Shown here in pieces: positions 21,638 to 32,560 of a stretch of DNA of 64,000 nucleotides. Source of the DNA: Caecitellus pseudoparvulus. Its lineage: Eukaryota; Bigyra: Bicosoecida. The notes beneath the pieces were generated by a model, which saw nothing but the letters and a program-made list of their open reading frames with translations, was not told the DNA's origin and did no database searches. The stretch lies in the NCBI GenBank assembly GCA_965644315.1, contig CBFFRQ010000031.1:186001-250000 (forward strand). The letters are read 5' to 3'. A program made the translations under genes and the position numbers. Numbering within the stretch: position 1 is the first letter of the stretch; each line of letters opens with the position of its first letter.

Positions 21638-22982
21638 TTAGTTTGCCTGCCTGCTCAGCTGCTGCCGGACTTTCTGGGGGGCGCCCGAGACGAGCTGTTG
21701 CTTGTTGGCTGGAATTGGGGCAAGAGGCGCCGCCCTCTCAGTAAGCCGCGACATGGAGGAGGGGACCATGCTGTCCCCCTCTTTCTGGACGACACTGGCA
21801 TCGTCGAGGGCTATGTGGGCTTGCATCCAGGCGCTGTGAGCAGGTGTACCGCACTGCAGGACCAAGGCGCCTTCTGGCCAGTCCCACGTGGACTGCCCAG
21901 TGCTGCACTGGACGTAGTACGGGGCCTGCCACTGGTCATCCCACTCCTCCACCCAGGTGGTCTGAGGATCCCACCCTTCGAATGCGGAGGCTTGCCATTC
22001 CTCCTCCCCAGTGGCTGAGTGCATGCGGAAAGGCAGCTGCAAGTCGTGATCCCACACCTGCACCCACTCGCCCTCGCTGCTGCGCATGGGCAGTGCCCAC
22101 CACGCCTCGTCACATGTGCAGAAATAGTACGCCGCATTGCCCTCATCCCACACCCGTGTGTATGTGGTTTCTTCCGGCGCTGAACGTGGTGGGCTCAGCG
22201 CTGCGGTGAGGTGGTCAGGGGAGACAGGTGGGTGAGAACGCTCAGGCGAGGGGCAGGCCATGCCTGGCAGTGGCGGAAACTGGGAAACTTGTTTCTCAGC
22301 TGTGCCTTGTGGGCTTCTGCGGAGGTCGAACGCGGCAGCCTCGCCACCAGAGTCCAGGGCAGTGCCCTTTGCTGTGCACAGTGCCCCGAGCCACTCAGCT
22401 GCTTCTGCCGCATTTGCACATTGCAGAGTCAGGCGCCGTGTGGCCAGGATGACTGTCAACGCGCTCAGTGGTGGGAGACCAGGGAGGCTTGCCAGGGAAA
22501 GCGTCTGGATTTGCTCCACTCGAAGCCTGGCAAGGTGGCGAGGCAAGCGAGTGCTCTTCGCTGCAGCCGCTTGGCGCCGTCAATGCACTCACCAGCCGGC
22601 AGGTCGGTCATCTGTCTGTTTGCGAAAGTACAGGAAGAGTCCATCACGCAGGGAAAAGAATCTCTTGTTGAACTTGAGCTTCCCAGGAAGCCATGCTCTG
22701 CACGTTGGCGGCAGAGCGAAACGCAGGCGTTTCAAGTGCTCCCCACGCTGAGCATGACGACCGCACGCACCCTCCTGAGGACTTCAACTTTCGAAGATAC
22801 CCTGACTTTTGCGGGTGCTCGCCCCTGGTGCGTGCCGGCTTGTGGGTTGGTGACTTCATTTGCCATTGCGCCAGGGATATCTTCGGGGATAGTTTGGGCG
22901 GGGTCAACGGCTGCTGCTGTGACACCACAGGGTCGCCGTGGGAAGCAGCCTCCCCGGCAGGCAGCTCATCCGCCGATGCCAT
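21638..22982 (-). CDS. PH-domain protein with WW-like Trp repeats
   Basis: Exons 22771-22982, 22593-22697 and 21638-22526 give 401 residues. After a polar N-terminus, a PH domain spans about residues 58-180: KSGYLRKLKSSGG/AWLPGKLKFNKRFFSLRDG, then LTVILATRRLTLQC and the closing helix AAEAAEWLGALC. Both introns fall inside the PH domain in matching phase. Residues 240-360 hold three or four Trp-rich units resembling degenerate WW domains (TRVWDEGNAAYYFCTCDEAWW, WVEEWDDQWQAPYYVQCSTG), which usually bind Pro-rich ligands. PH suggests phosphoinositide or membrane attachment. I know no named protein with this order. The stop lies 14 bases from the DENN gene stop. Confidence 0.75.
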
Positions 22983-23420
22983 GTTCGTTGAGTGCGCACT
23001 TCACCTGAAGGCGCGGCATTGAGGCTCGAAGTTGGGACACTCTCGTCGCAATTTTGTGACTTGACAACCAAGGCACACGGCGCTTGAGCTCAGCTCAGCC
23101 GCCGCTGAGAGGCACGAGCATAGTCCACAGAAACAATCCCCCTTTCACCTGTGTGCTGTGAAACCGCTCCATCGCAAATACACGGCTGCATGCTGAGGGC
23201 CACGACGCTGGGTATTGCAAGACCAGCGGGCCAGCGATCGCCCAGCCGGACTGGCTGCAGAATGCACGATTGTCCAAAACAAACTCAGCCCACCCCAGAG
23301 CCCGCACGATAGAATCACCCTAAGGCGGCCCCTGCTTGCCCTTGGCCGCGGTAACAGCCCTCACGGGCACGGCGTGGCACACCCGCAGCATTGCAGTGAA
23401 AGTTCCGCACAGCACAAGAC
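22983..23420. other. Bidirectional promoter region, PH/WW-like gene / U-box gene
   Basis: 438 bases between divergent starts. It contains an AT-richer patch near 23040-23170. No gene or known element is seen in it. Confidence 0.4.
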
Positions 23421-26411
23421 ATGGCGTCCTCTTCGCCAGCGCAAGAGGCGCCGGACATTCCGCAGCCGCTGCTGTGCCCCATCACGCAGCGCATCATGAA
23501 GGACCCCGTCATCGCGGGGGATGGGCACACGTACGAGCGCAAGGCAGTGGAAGCGTGGTGGGCACGAGGCAAGCGCACGTCCCCGGCAACTGGCGCAAGT
23601 ATGGACTCCCTGTCCCTCATCCCCAGCGTCAGCATCAAGCAACTGATCGCGGCCTTCCTGGAGCAGAACCCAGCCGCAAAGGAGGAGCAGTTCGACGACG
23701 ACGCTGAGTTCCAAGCTGCCTTGGACGCGCCATCCTCTGCCTCGGCCGGGCCACCCAAGCCTGCAAAGCCTGCACCCGCTCCAGCGCCCTCCAGCGCACC
23801 TCGGAATCCCTTCGCCGCACCCGCACCTGCACCTCAGCCCTCTCAGCCACGGGCAGGAACCAGCTCCAACCCATTTGCAGGAGGTGGCAGTGGCTCGCCG
23901 GCGGCCAGCGCTGTGACATCCACCTCCTCCTTGCCTGCGCCGCCAGTGCGCACCTTCCTAACTGCGGGCGCCTTCTTGAAACAGGCGTGTGAAATGGTCA
24001 CCCCCCGTGTGCCAGAGGGCACTCGGAAAGGCAAGCAAGTCGTGGACTACGCCGCTTCCTGGCTTGCCGGCATGCCCGAGGCGGTGCGCAACCACCCGAG
24101 CGTGACGAGCATCCCAGCCCAGCTCAAAAAACTGAACACTGCCATGTACGCTTCAGCGCGCAACAGTGCCTTTGCCGAGATGGCCCAGGCTGCCACGGTA
24201 GGGGACAAGCCTGACGTCATCACCGCCGTCCGGGTCGCGCTCCTGGCAGCGGGCGGCATGCCCAGCATTGCCAAACTGCTGTACTCCAGCGGCCAGCGCG
24301 AGCCAGCCCAGCTGGGCCAGGCTGCCACCCTCCTGCGCTGCATGGCAAGCGTGACTCCAAACACGCTGCACTGGTGGACTTGTCTGGGTGCAGGCCTCGT
24401 TCGCAGGGGCAAGAGCAAGGAGGGCCACGTGGGGTGTTGCACGCCGCCATCAGCCGCGGAGGCAGCTGCTGCCGCGTACTCGTCAGGGCAGGCGGGCCTC
24501 ACATCAGCACGGGCCCTACAGCGGTCCCGCAGCACTTCATCGTCCATCGGCTCCGCCGTCGCCACCCGCACCATCGGCAGTGCTGCCAGCGTGCACGACC
24601 TGTGGGCCTTCAACGTGGTGTACACGGGGGAAGGGCTCGTGTTGGTGGAGGACTTCGACACGGAGTCCACGCTCGTGGCCGGCAAGCGCGTGCTGGCCAC
24701 TGAAATCGAGCAGGGCACTGATGCCAGGCTGCAGGTGGTGACGGACTCCAAGGGCAAGGAGTTCATGCTGCCGCCTTGCCTTGAGGATGTGCTGCTGGCG
24801 AGCCTATACCAGCATGTGGTGGCAGGGGAAGGGGGCGTGCCCACTGACGCCCAGAAGGCCCTGAAGACCATGGCAGGAGCAGGGGGCGAGAAGCGGCGGG
24901 AGGTGGGGGACACGACGTATTACGCCGAGAAGCCCAAGGGCATGTCGGCGTGGTTCTCATGGGGTGCCGCGACCCCCTCCGGCTTCGATGAGGCCATGCA
25001 GCAGCAACACCTGGATGCGGCCTTCGTGGAGCCCATGCTGCGGTGTGCCTACGTCGTGTTCATGCACCACCCCACCATGTGGCCGTACCCCCGCTCAGCG
25101 GCCCGTCGCTGGGCCACCACCCTCACCGCCATCATCATGAGCGGCAAGCGCGGCCACACCGTGCGTGCCTGGGCGGCAGCGTGCCTGGCTGTGCTTGCAC
25201 GGCAACCAGATGTCGCGGCCAGCTGTGCTTTTGGCTGGAAGGTGCCGGGTGGCGACGATGCGGCGGCTAGCAGCTTGCCCCCTGCCGTGACAGAGGACCC
25301 CTTGGAGCACTACACGGTGATGCAGGTGCTGCTGGCGGTGGCCGCCAAGGTGCGCTCCCCAGGTGCCAAGGCCTGTGCTGCGGCGTGCTTGGACAACATG
25401 CTCAGCACGCTCCTGCGAGCGTTTCCCTCCGACGCTGCCCAAGTTGCGGCTCGGCTTCCAGACGGAACCGCGCCATTGGCCGCAGTGGCCACTGCTGCTG
25501 CAGAGTCAGATGCTCGCCGGGGCATGGCAGCCAGCACGAAGAGCGCTGCGGCTGCAGCGCCCGCAGCGCCCTCAGACCTGCCCACCTCTGTCGTGGCGGC
25601 TGCCTACCCAACTGAAGCCATTCCCGCGGCCCAGGAACAGACCTCCACGCCTGGCGCAGCAGAGGGCGCAGCACGAGAAGCGACGCTCAGTGGCATCGCG
25701 CTGTACCCGCTTCTGGTGTCCTTTCACCCCCTCCTGCCCCAGGTGCTGTGTGACCTGCTCCTGTACGGGGACACTCGCACTCGGCAGCACGCCAGCGGGG
25801 CGGTGCTGACTCTGACGGTCATGTCGCCCTTCGCTTGGTGGGCACTGCGGGAGGCTGGCGTGGTGGAAGGCCTCACCTCTGGGCTGAACACGGACGAGAC
25901 AGAGACCAAGCGGGCCGCGCTGCGTGCCCTGAGCACGCTCATGGACAAGGCGCTGCATGGGTGGCCGCCAGCCGGGGCGCTGACGCCACCCCCTGGGGAT
26001 GACGCCGCTGCCTCGGCAGGGGCAGGGACAGGAGAGGACACCTCGGCCATGGAGGGCGCCCTCAAGGTGCTGGTGGGCGGCTGGCCGTGCTCCTCCCGTG
26101 CGTCCTTCATCACGCCGCCCCCCGCCCAGCCTGCACGCCGGACGCCCGCCCCATGGGACGCCTGTGCACAAGACGTCGCCCGGGTGGGAGCTGTATACGT
26201 CATCGCTGAGGCTGCTCGCCAGCGAGGCACTCGTCGCCGCATGGGCATGCAGGAGCAACTCGCGTCGGCTGCCAAGACTGGCACGCTGGTGGGGTCAGGA
26301 GAGGGCACGGGGGAGTTGCAGTTCCCCGGCGCCACCATCACCATGAACAACTTGGCGCGGTCAGGAGCAGTGGGCGCAGAAACTGCTGCGCGGGCTGGTT
26401 GGAAAGTCTAG
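23421..26411 (+). CDS. U-box protein, predicted E3 ubiquitin ligase
   Basis: An intronless 2991-base frame of 996 residues. The N-terminal U-box (about residues 12-90) reads LLCPITQRIMKDPVIAGDGHTYERKAVEAWW and SVSIKQLIAAFLEQN, with the hydrophobic and charged residues that replace RING zinc ligands. A Pro/Ala-rich linker follows, then about 700 residues of Ala/Leu-rich helices with ARM/HEAT-like spacing (LRCMASVTPNTL, LYGDTRTRQHASGAVLTLTVMSP, KRAALRALSTLMDKAL). U-box plus helical repeats is a common ubiquitin-ligase layout in plants and protists. The target is unknown and I assign no ortholog. A 438-base region separates its start from the divergent PH/WW-like gene. Confidence 0.82.
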   Translation: MASSSPAQEAPDIPQPLLCPITQRIMKDPVIAGDGHTYERKAVEAWWARGKRTSPATGASMDSLSLIPSVSIKQLIAAFLEQNPAAKEEQFDDDAEFQAALDAPSSASAGPPKPAKPAPAPAPSSAPRNPFAAPAPAPQPSQPRAGTSSNPFAGGGSGSPAASAVTSTSSLPAPPVRTFLTAGAFLKQACEMVTPRVPEGTRKGKQVVDYAASWLAGMPEAVRNHPSVTSIPAQLKKLNTAMYASARNSAFAEMAQAATVGDKPDVITAVRVALLAAGGMPSIAKLLYSSGQREPAQLGQAATLLRCMASVTPNTLHWWTCLGAGLVRRGKSKEGHVGCCTPPSAAEAAAAAYSSGQAGLTSARALQRSRSTSSSIGSAVATRTIGSAASVHDLWAFNVVYTGEGLVLVEDFDTESTLVAGKRVLATEIEQGTDARLQVVTDSKGKEFMLPPCLEDVLLASLYQHVVAGEGGVPTDAQKALKTMAGAGGEKRREVGDTTYYAEKPKGMSAWFSWGAATPSGFDEAMQQQHLDAAFVEPMLRCAYVVFMHHPTMWPYPRSAARRWATTLTAIIMSGKRGHTVRAWAAACLAVLARQPDVAASCAFGWKVPGGDDAAASSLPPAVTEDPLEHYTVMQVLLAVAAKVRSPGAKACAAACLDNMLSTLLRAFPSDAAQVAARLPDGTAPLAAVATAAAESDARRGMAASTKSAAAAAPAAPSDLPTSVVAAAYPTEAIPAAQEQTSTPGAAEGAAREATLSGIALYPLLVSFHPLLPQVLCDLLLYGDTRTRQHASGAVLTLTVMSPFAWWALREAGVVEGLTSGLNTDETETKRAALRALSTLMDKALHGWPPAGALTPPPGDDAAASAGAGTGEDTSAMEGALKVLVGGWPCSSRASFITPPPAQPARRTPAPWDACAQDVARVGAVYVIAEAARQRGTRRRMGMQEQLASAAKTGTLVGSGEGTGELQFPGATITMNNLARSGAVGAETAARAGWKV

Positions 26412-26697
26412 CGCCTATTCCGAACACTTGACGAAATGCAATGGCAGTGTTTTGCGCGCGAGGCAGGACCACTCAGTCCAGCACCAACGCGGCGCTCAGC
26501 AAAGCGCGTGCTCCGCAAAAATACGTCGAGTTCAAACCACAGACATGGGCACACAGTGCACCCCTCCCCTGTGCACGTTCTTCCTCCGCGTTGTGCACGG
26601 CCCCTTTCAGGAGTGCCTGCGAAGTCGCAGGACGTTGGGGAAACGCCCCTGAAACTTTCACCCGGCAAGCCGACCCCCCCCAGCCACGAGCTTTGCC

Positions 26698-27269
26698 ATG
26701 GCTGCTGCCCAGGGTGCAGGCGCCTCAGAGATTTATCAGTGTCGTGGACTGCGCAAGTGGTGGGTGTCGCCAAGCTGCCCTTGCCATGCATTTCACTCGA
26801 AGAGGCGCACTGGGTGCAAGCCTGGCGCAGGTGTGACGAGCGGTGTGAGGCAGTCATTCTGCGCAAGCCGCCAGGGTACCCCTTCGTGGGGTACTATTGC
26901 AACCTGCACAAATCCCAAGCCCCTGTCAAGGACAAAGAATCAGGGCTCACAGCAGCCCCTGAAAAGTACCGCGCTTTCCTCCTGAAACGAGTGGACAGCT
27001 TCCGCTCTGAGGAGGACCTGCTGCTGGCGGAACTCATCAAGGCACGGTCGCGCCCGGGCAGCACCCTGGAAATGCAAGGGGCTGCCCTCCTTGACTGGCT
27101 GACCTCTGACCGGAAGCTCACCTTTGGCCAGGCCCGTGCCAGCGCCGAGCGCATGCTGGAGGCGGGGCTGCTGGAGCCCACTGCCGCCAGCCTGTCCACG
27201 TCCACCATTCAGAAGTCAGCCGTGTACATCGTGCATGACCCCGAGTCGCTCCGGGCGCACAAGTCATGA
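26698..27269 (+). CDS. Small Cys-rich protein with possible winged-helix segment
   Basis: Exons 26698-26756 and 26831-27269 give 165 residues. The splice (donor GTGGTG, weak) joins YQCRGLRK to CDERCEAVILRKPP, so Cys15, Cys21, Cys25 and later Cys43 and His46 (YYCNLHKS) could bind zinc. Residues 100-140 (LLDWLTSDRKLTFGQARASAERMLEAGLLEP) resemble a DEP-like or other winged-helix fold. No family is recognised. It ends three bases before the stop of the opposing BCNT gene. The product after splicing is smooth and the intron has normal size, so the gene is likely real. Confidence 0.5.
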
Positions 27270-27272
27270 GGT

Positions 27273-28423
27273 TCACCGGCGGCCTGCAGTCTTCGAGGCC
27301 CGTCGAGCGGCCTCCGCCTCCCTGGCCTCCGCCCTCTGCAAGAACTGCTGCTTGTCCACGAAGCCCTCATCGTGAGCATGTGCCAGCTCATCTTCCAGTT
27401 TGTTCTTGACCTTGTACACATCCCAGTCAGAGCTGGACTTGTCTGTGGGGAGGGGGGTGGCTTCCATTGCGTGTTCGGTCACCGCGCGGCATCCCCACGC
27501 CGCCGTGTACTCACTCAATGTACTGATGGCCTTCTTGCCATCAATCTGCGCCACCACGGCATCCACGCTCAATGCGCTGGTACCCCCTGCTCCATGCACT
27601 GCTTCAGAAGCCGCTTGGGAGGCCGCCTCCGCTCGCAGCTTGGACTCAGCCTTGCTGCCAGCCTTGACAACGCGCGTCACTCTGAGCAGGGCCAGGCATA
27701 CAGGGGTGGGCTAAAGGCGGCTTTATGCCGAAGGGCACACTCGTCTGCTTCCTCACATTGTTTCCTTCCCTGCGAACTTCACCTTCTGCTGAATCTCCAC
27801 TTGCTGGTCGGCTTGGGCTTCTCCCAACGCAGCCCTGGCCGCCAGCACAGATGCCTTTGAGGGGCTGAACCGGCGCCCAGACACAGCCACCCACTTGCTG
27901 GGAACTTGCTCCGGGACGTTACTCTCACGCTGTGAGCATCGGGGCAGGAATGGGAGTGCAATGCAAACGCCAAGCAACCGATTTCCGCACGCCGCACCTG
28001 AACTGCGCGAGTGTCCGGCTGCTTTGACAAGGCAAGCCGCTGCTTGAGAACGTCGTCAACGTCGCTCCTTTGGCGCTTTCGACCCCTGGTTGTGGAAGCA
28101 ACGTGCCCTTGTGAGCGCATGCTGCTCCAGTCTTGCCCGAGAGGCGGTGTGGGTCCGCCATCCTGCAGCTTGTCCCACAGAGGTGCTACATCCTGCAGAG
28201 CAGCCTCAACTTTGTTGGCCATCTCACGCGCTGCCTTCTCGTACTTTCTCCGAGCCTTTTTACGCCGCTGGTGCCATGTCAGTGTGGAGTCCTGTGGCTC
28301 TTCGGGTTCATGCAGAGCTCCTGAAGCTTGGGCTTCGAGAGCGTCATCCTTGGCAGCCGTCGCCGCGTCCAGCACGAAGTCCTCATCCTCCGCCGACACA
28401 TATCCCGAGTCTTGGGCGTCCAT
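27273..28423 (-). CDS. CFDP1: BCNT/CFDP1 (Swc5-like) subunit of the SWR1/SRCAP complex
   Basis: Exons 27998-28423, 27757-27929, 27515-27681 and 27273-27442 give 311 residues. BCNT/Swc5 proteins help SWR1-type remodelers swap histone H2A.Z into chromatin. The N-terminus is acidic (SGYVSAEDEDFVLD), followed by a basic nuclear-type stretch RGRKRQRSD. Spliced exons give VKFAGKETIVTRVV, matching the FAGE...V segment of CFDP1, and the BCNT domain proper: ISTLNKSSSDWDVYK and DEGFVDKQQFLQRAEAREAE. Each of three introns (68, 75 and 72 bases) is needed to restore these motifs, which supports the model strongly. Confidence 0.9.
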
Positions 28424-28744
28424 GGTGCAAGAGATACCAGCGGTCGCACCAGGAGTGGGTGGGGCACTTTTGATTTGCACATTTCCAAGAGTTCTTTGAG
28501 CCAGGACGTCACAGCTGAAATTGCTGAGTGACGTGAACAAATCACTTGTAGCAGGTATGGGGCAGCACGTAAAAGCAAGGGAACTCCTCACATTGCACCC
28601 GTCTACACAGAAGTGTGCCTCGATTGCGCACAAGGTATCCCAGGGCACAAGTGCTCCCCGTGATTGAGCCTCCGGGCGGTCTAAGCGCCGTTTCTGCTGC
28701 GCTTCACTTCATGGCTCGGGAGGACTGGCCTCTCCATCCACAGC
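28424..28744. other. Bidirectional promoter region, BCNT / HK-like gene
   Basis: 321 bases between divergent starts, of lower GC than the flanking exons. I see no conserved motif and no RNA gene. Confidence 0.4.
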
Positions 28745-31074
28745 ATGGAACGGAGGGCAGGGCAACAGCAGGAAGGCAAAGCAGTGCTTGACTTCACTTG
28801 TGTGGGCACCGCGTTGTGTGCAAGTGGGTCGCAGCGAGAGCGCCGTGCCGGCTGCTGGAGCGTTGGTTTTCTGCAGGTGGCCCTGCTTCTGACCCCGCTG
28901 GCGCTCCTGGTGCTCTCTTCAGCGCTGGTCCTGACACAGCTGCACGAGTATGGAGCTGCGCGGGAAGCGCTGGTGGACACCCATCAGATGCAGGTGTCGT
29001 TCCTCCGTCAGCAGCAGGAGCTTCAGCTGGCTCTGCGGGAGGAGTACTTCCTCGTGGCAGCTGCTGGGTGTCCCATGCGGGTCAATGGTTCCAGCATTTC
29101 CTATGCACCGTGCGGTGCAAACTTTCTGAAGCACACCAACGAAGCATTCACCCGCAATAACTTGCAGAGTCTGATGGTCAAGTGCCAGCGGGTGACAGAC
29201 GGCCACGTGCATGCCATGTGGGATAAGGCGCTTCGTAGGGAAGGCATCTTTCAGGGCTGGGCAGGCGGACTGTACACCTTGCGGCTTTGGGTGTCACGGC
29301 TGCGAGACGCCCGTGAGACGTGTGCGGACGCTCTCCAACTTCAAGTTTCACTTGCCAGCTGGGAGTTGGAACCTCTTCCTGTTTCGGGGTGCATTTTCGG
29401 CTATTTTCAAGCGTGGGAAGGGCTCTTCCGGCTCGCAGCACGAGTACGGAGGCGCTCGGCACGACACCCGTCCTGCAAGCCACGACCACACAACCTCCCC
29501 CCTTCCCACAGGGTCTAGAGGTCGAAAGGGACAGCTACGAATTTGACGGCGCCCTGTACTTGGGCCCCTTGCGCTTCATGTCGGATTCATTTCAGGCGTG
29601 GCAAGTGGCATCGCAGTACGAGTTGGGTGGAGCTGGGGAGCCCTCTGACGCAGCTGCCCTGGCGATGCAGCAACTCAGCATATACCTCAAGTTTCTGTAC
29701 GGATACTATGTCTTCGGGCTCACCATGGTGAACGATGGTGGCGGGTGGATGCCCGCGGAGCTGACCCGCGTGGGCCTCAGCACGCATGCGATCTGGATGT
29801 CCAATGCCCTCATTCTGAACTCCGTCCGCGCGGCAGGCGCCGGTGCAGTCATGCCCCCAAACTGGAGCCTTGAATTGACCTCTGGGTACTTCAGCATGTC
29901 GGCCTTCATGACTGCAATGCTGGACCACGCTGAAGCGTGGGGGGAGGCGGAGCGCCAGGAGCACTTGCAGATGTCAAACGTGTACGTATGGCTCCTCATC
30001 GTGCTGTGCTGTTGCATGGTCAGCGCACTGAGTTTTTTGTGTGGGCTTGCCCTGCGAGCCCGTGTCTGCCCGCGCGCTGCCACGGGTGGAGGTGTGGCGG
30101 CTGCTTCGCACTTCCTGCAGGCTGAGGTGCTGGTGCCGCTGCGCGCGGTTGGAGCAGGCTTGAACTGGCTACACAACACCGTGGACTCCAGCACAGCTGC
30201 CTTGCCTGACTTCAAAGACCCTGTCTTCCACACGTACTCTCAGTTGAGGCTCGTGCACATGGCTGTCACGCAGGCGACTCCAGGACTTGGTGCGAGAAGC
30301 ACTGCCGCCACCGTGCGCGTCCCAGAGCTACTATGCGAGGCGGCTGCCAGAAGCCGCCTTCTCGTGCCCCAAGGGGCATCGCTGATCGTCGCGTGTGATG
30401 CGCCTCTCATGCGAGGGTGCGAGCTGCCTGACATAACGCTGCAGCTGGTCATTGGGCACCTGCTTGGACTCAGCTTGCGTCGCGCTGGAACCCACCAGGT
30501 CCGCGTTACCTGCAGCTTCGTTGCACCTGTCCAGCATCACCGCATGCAAGTTCTGTTCAGGCGCATCCGCCACTTGCACCGCAGGCCCCTGCTGTGCGCA
30601 CGGCAGTGGCTCAGGGCGCAGGCAGGCTCATGCCGCAGGCCTCGGCACCCCGAGCATGGCTGCCTGCTGTTGAACTTCAACGTTGCTGGGCGCCAAGTGG
30701 ACAGCAGCATCGAAGAAGAAGTCATGCACGTCGTTCTGGAGACTGGCCAGGCCAAGGGCCAGCTGGGGCTGAAGGTGCTGCACCGCATTGTGACCCGGCA
30801 GCTGGGGGGCATCTTCTTGCTGGGGCAACGAGCAGACCGGCAGGCAGGGTGCAATGCCTTCTTCACGGTGCCTCTGTCCACTTCGGACAGCTCAGCATTG
30901 GAGGCAGAGGCAGGGCAAGCAGGCGATGCGCCGTCGGCAGTGAGGCTGCCGTGGCTGGGGCAGGTGTCCCTGCCATTCACCCCACCCGTACTGTACACAG
31001 TGCTCAGCCAAGAGTCGACCCATGAACTGCCTGACATGCTGAACTCCGACGAGTATGAGAGTCCCCCAAGCTAG
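28745..31074 (+). CDS. Two-helix membrane protein with decayed histidine-kinase-like C-terminus
   Basis: Exons 28745-29443 and 29512-31074 (donor GTACGG) give 753 residues. One membrane helix lies at about 44-64 (VALLLTPLALLVLSSALVL), an extracytoplasmic region of about 340 residues follows, and a second helix is NVYVWLLIVLCCCMVSALSF. The layout then resembles a sensor histidine kinase. A helical segment LQAEVLVPLRAVGAGLNWL sits where a His-box would be, without the phosphoacceptor His. An ATPase-like region follows: ITLQLVIGHLLGLSLRRAG, then LLNFNVAGRQVDSS, and KGQLGLKVLHRIVTRQLGG...AFFTVPL. The conserved Asn box and DxGxG are gone, so catalysis is unlikely. The assignment is inference from pattern order. 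Its stop overlaps the next gene's stop. Confidence 0.55.
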
Positions 31075-32291
31075 AGGCGTCGCTCTGCCGCTGCAGCTGC
31101 GGCCTCTTGCAAGGCACCTGGCAAAGCGCGCTGCACTGCACTCAAGTGTCCCTGGCCATCCAAAACGCGCAGCGTGGAGGAAGGCAGAGCACTGTGCAGT
31201 GCCTCCAGCACCTCGTCCGGGACGATGTGGTCATCTGCCCCTCGAGTGAGGCTCACGGGAGTGTGCACGTGGCTGGCCAGCTCAGCAAGGTCGCTGGCAG
31301 CCCCCATCTGCACGAGCAAGTCGGCGGCCAGGCCCTGCTGGCCGGCATCCAGACTGGTCGTCGTGTTCATGAGCAATGCCTCCCCTGGGACGTGTTCCAA
31401 GGCTGCCGCATCTGCCGCGTTGGTTTTCAACCCTGCCAACTGCGCAGACTTGAGAGCCTCCGCACCCAGCGACACGCTGGTCATGCGCACAAACCGCGCA
31501 AATGCATCCACTGCCACCCGCGCCAAGGGACCTGTCCACATGAAGGCGTCTCGTAGCCAGGAGCTGTTGCCCACCCTCGACCAGTCCGGTGACAGGAGGT
31601 GCACGCTGCCACTGACCAGGTGCGGGTGCTGGGCTGCGAAAGCCAGCGCAGGCACAGCACCGAAGGAAGTCCCAACTACACTGCAGCTGCTGCCCTCCAG
31701 GGCGCGAAGCATGCTGGCGGCATCTGCAGCGGCCGTGTCCAAAGCCGACTGGCCATCAGCAGCCGGGGAAGTCAGGCCGTACCCAGGTCTGTCCATGGCC
31801 ACGATGCACACCCCTGCCGCCTCGGCAGCTGCTGCCAGGCCCCCTGACTGGGCGCTTGTAGCCAGCAAAGCATCCAGCTCTGCTCGACTGCCTGCGATGC
31901 CGTGCATGACGATGACCATGGGGGCAGCCGGGTCTCCAACAACCCTTGCGCAGACGTGGCGTGCTCCGCTCTGGACAAGCACAGCCCGCACGCCCTCTTG
32001 CTCCCCGTCCTGAGCAGAGACGAGCCCGTGCTCGGCAATCTTAGAGGCAAAGCTCGTCCCCCACAGTCTCATCTTGACCTTGTGAGCCTTGCGGGGGCCC
32101 GGGACAGGGTCATACATGTACGCAGCTGCCAGCGGAAGCCCCAGCGTGCCAAGGGTCAGGAACCAGATGGCTTTGGAGATGTTGGGGTCGGCAGCGCCAT
32201 GCCCACCAGACCCTGGCATGCGTAAACGGGTGCTTAGCCTCCTGCAAAGCAGCCCAGGTCCAGCCTGCAGCGCACGGCGAGACAGCATCAT
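31071..32291 (-). CDS. Alpha/beta-hydrolase, membrane-anchored
   Basis: An intronless frame of 406 residues. The N-terminus (MMLSRRALQAGPGLLCRRLST) looks like a mitochondrial or signal-anchor sequence, and residues 40-60 form a hydrophobic helix. The hydrolase core shows VIVMHGIAGSR (oxyanion region), AMDRPGYGLT, the nucleophile elbow SVVGTSFGAVP (Ser209), an acid in RGADDHIV and the His in GQGHLS. The triad is therefore complete. The substrate, an ester, lipid or peptide, cannot be told. One copy of the recurrent 10-mer (32303-32312) lies 11 bases upstream of its ATG. Confidence 0.85.
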   Translation of the reverse strand: MMLSRRALQAGPGLLCRRLSTRLRMPGSGGHGAADPNISKAIWFLTLGTLGLPLAAAYMYDPVPGPRKAHKVKMRLWGTSFASKIAEHGLVSAQDGEQEGVRAVLVQSGARHVCARVVGDPAAPMVIVMHGIAGSRAELDALLATSAQSGGLAAAAEAAGVCIVAMDRPGYGLTSPAADGQSALDTAAADAASMLRALEGSSCSVVGTSFGAVPALAFAAQHPHLVSGSVHLLSPDWSRVGNSSWLRDAFMWTGPLARVAVDAFARFVRMTSVSLGAEALKSAQLAGLKTNAADAAALEHVPGEALLMNTTTSLDAGQQGLAADLLVQMGAASDLAELASHVHTPVSLTRGADDHIVPDEVLEALHSALPSSTLRVLDGQGHLSAVQRALPGALQEAAAAAAERRL

Positions 32292-32302
32292 GTTGGAGGG
32301 TG

Positions 32303-32312
32303 CAATTTCCGC
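32303..32312 (+). promoter_or_regulatory. CAATTTCCGC motif, copy 2
   Basis: In the divergent region between the alpha/beta-hydrolase (start 32291) and the DCC gene (start 32561). It is 11 bases upstream of the hydrolase ATG, in reverse orientation to that gene. It is probably in the promoter or 5' UTR. Confidence 0.35.
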
Positions 32313-32560
32313 AGCAGTTTGGGTGGGGGACCATCCTCAGCGGCACAGATACGCTTTGCTATCAAAAGTTACAGCGGAAACACCTGCCCTGGAGCACGGT
32401 GTTGTGAATTTGTCGCCTCCACCGCACTTGTGCAAGCCTCCGCAGCACCACCCCAGCTCGATAGCAAACACGTCACATCGAGCCATCACCCTCTTCACGT
32501 GGCCACGCCAGCCTACAGCCTGGCGTTTGCTGGACCCCTCCCACCAGGAGGCGTTTTACC

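Noticed and set aside
29341-29511. Donor at GTTTCA for the HK-like gene
   Set aside because: In frame but a poor donor with an intron of about 170 bases. The GTACGG donor at 29444 gives the typical 68-base intron.
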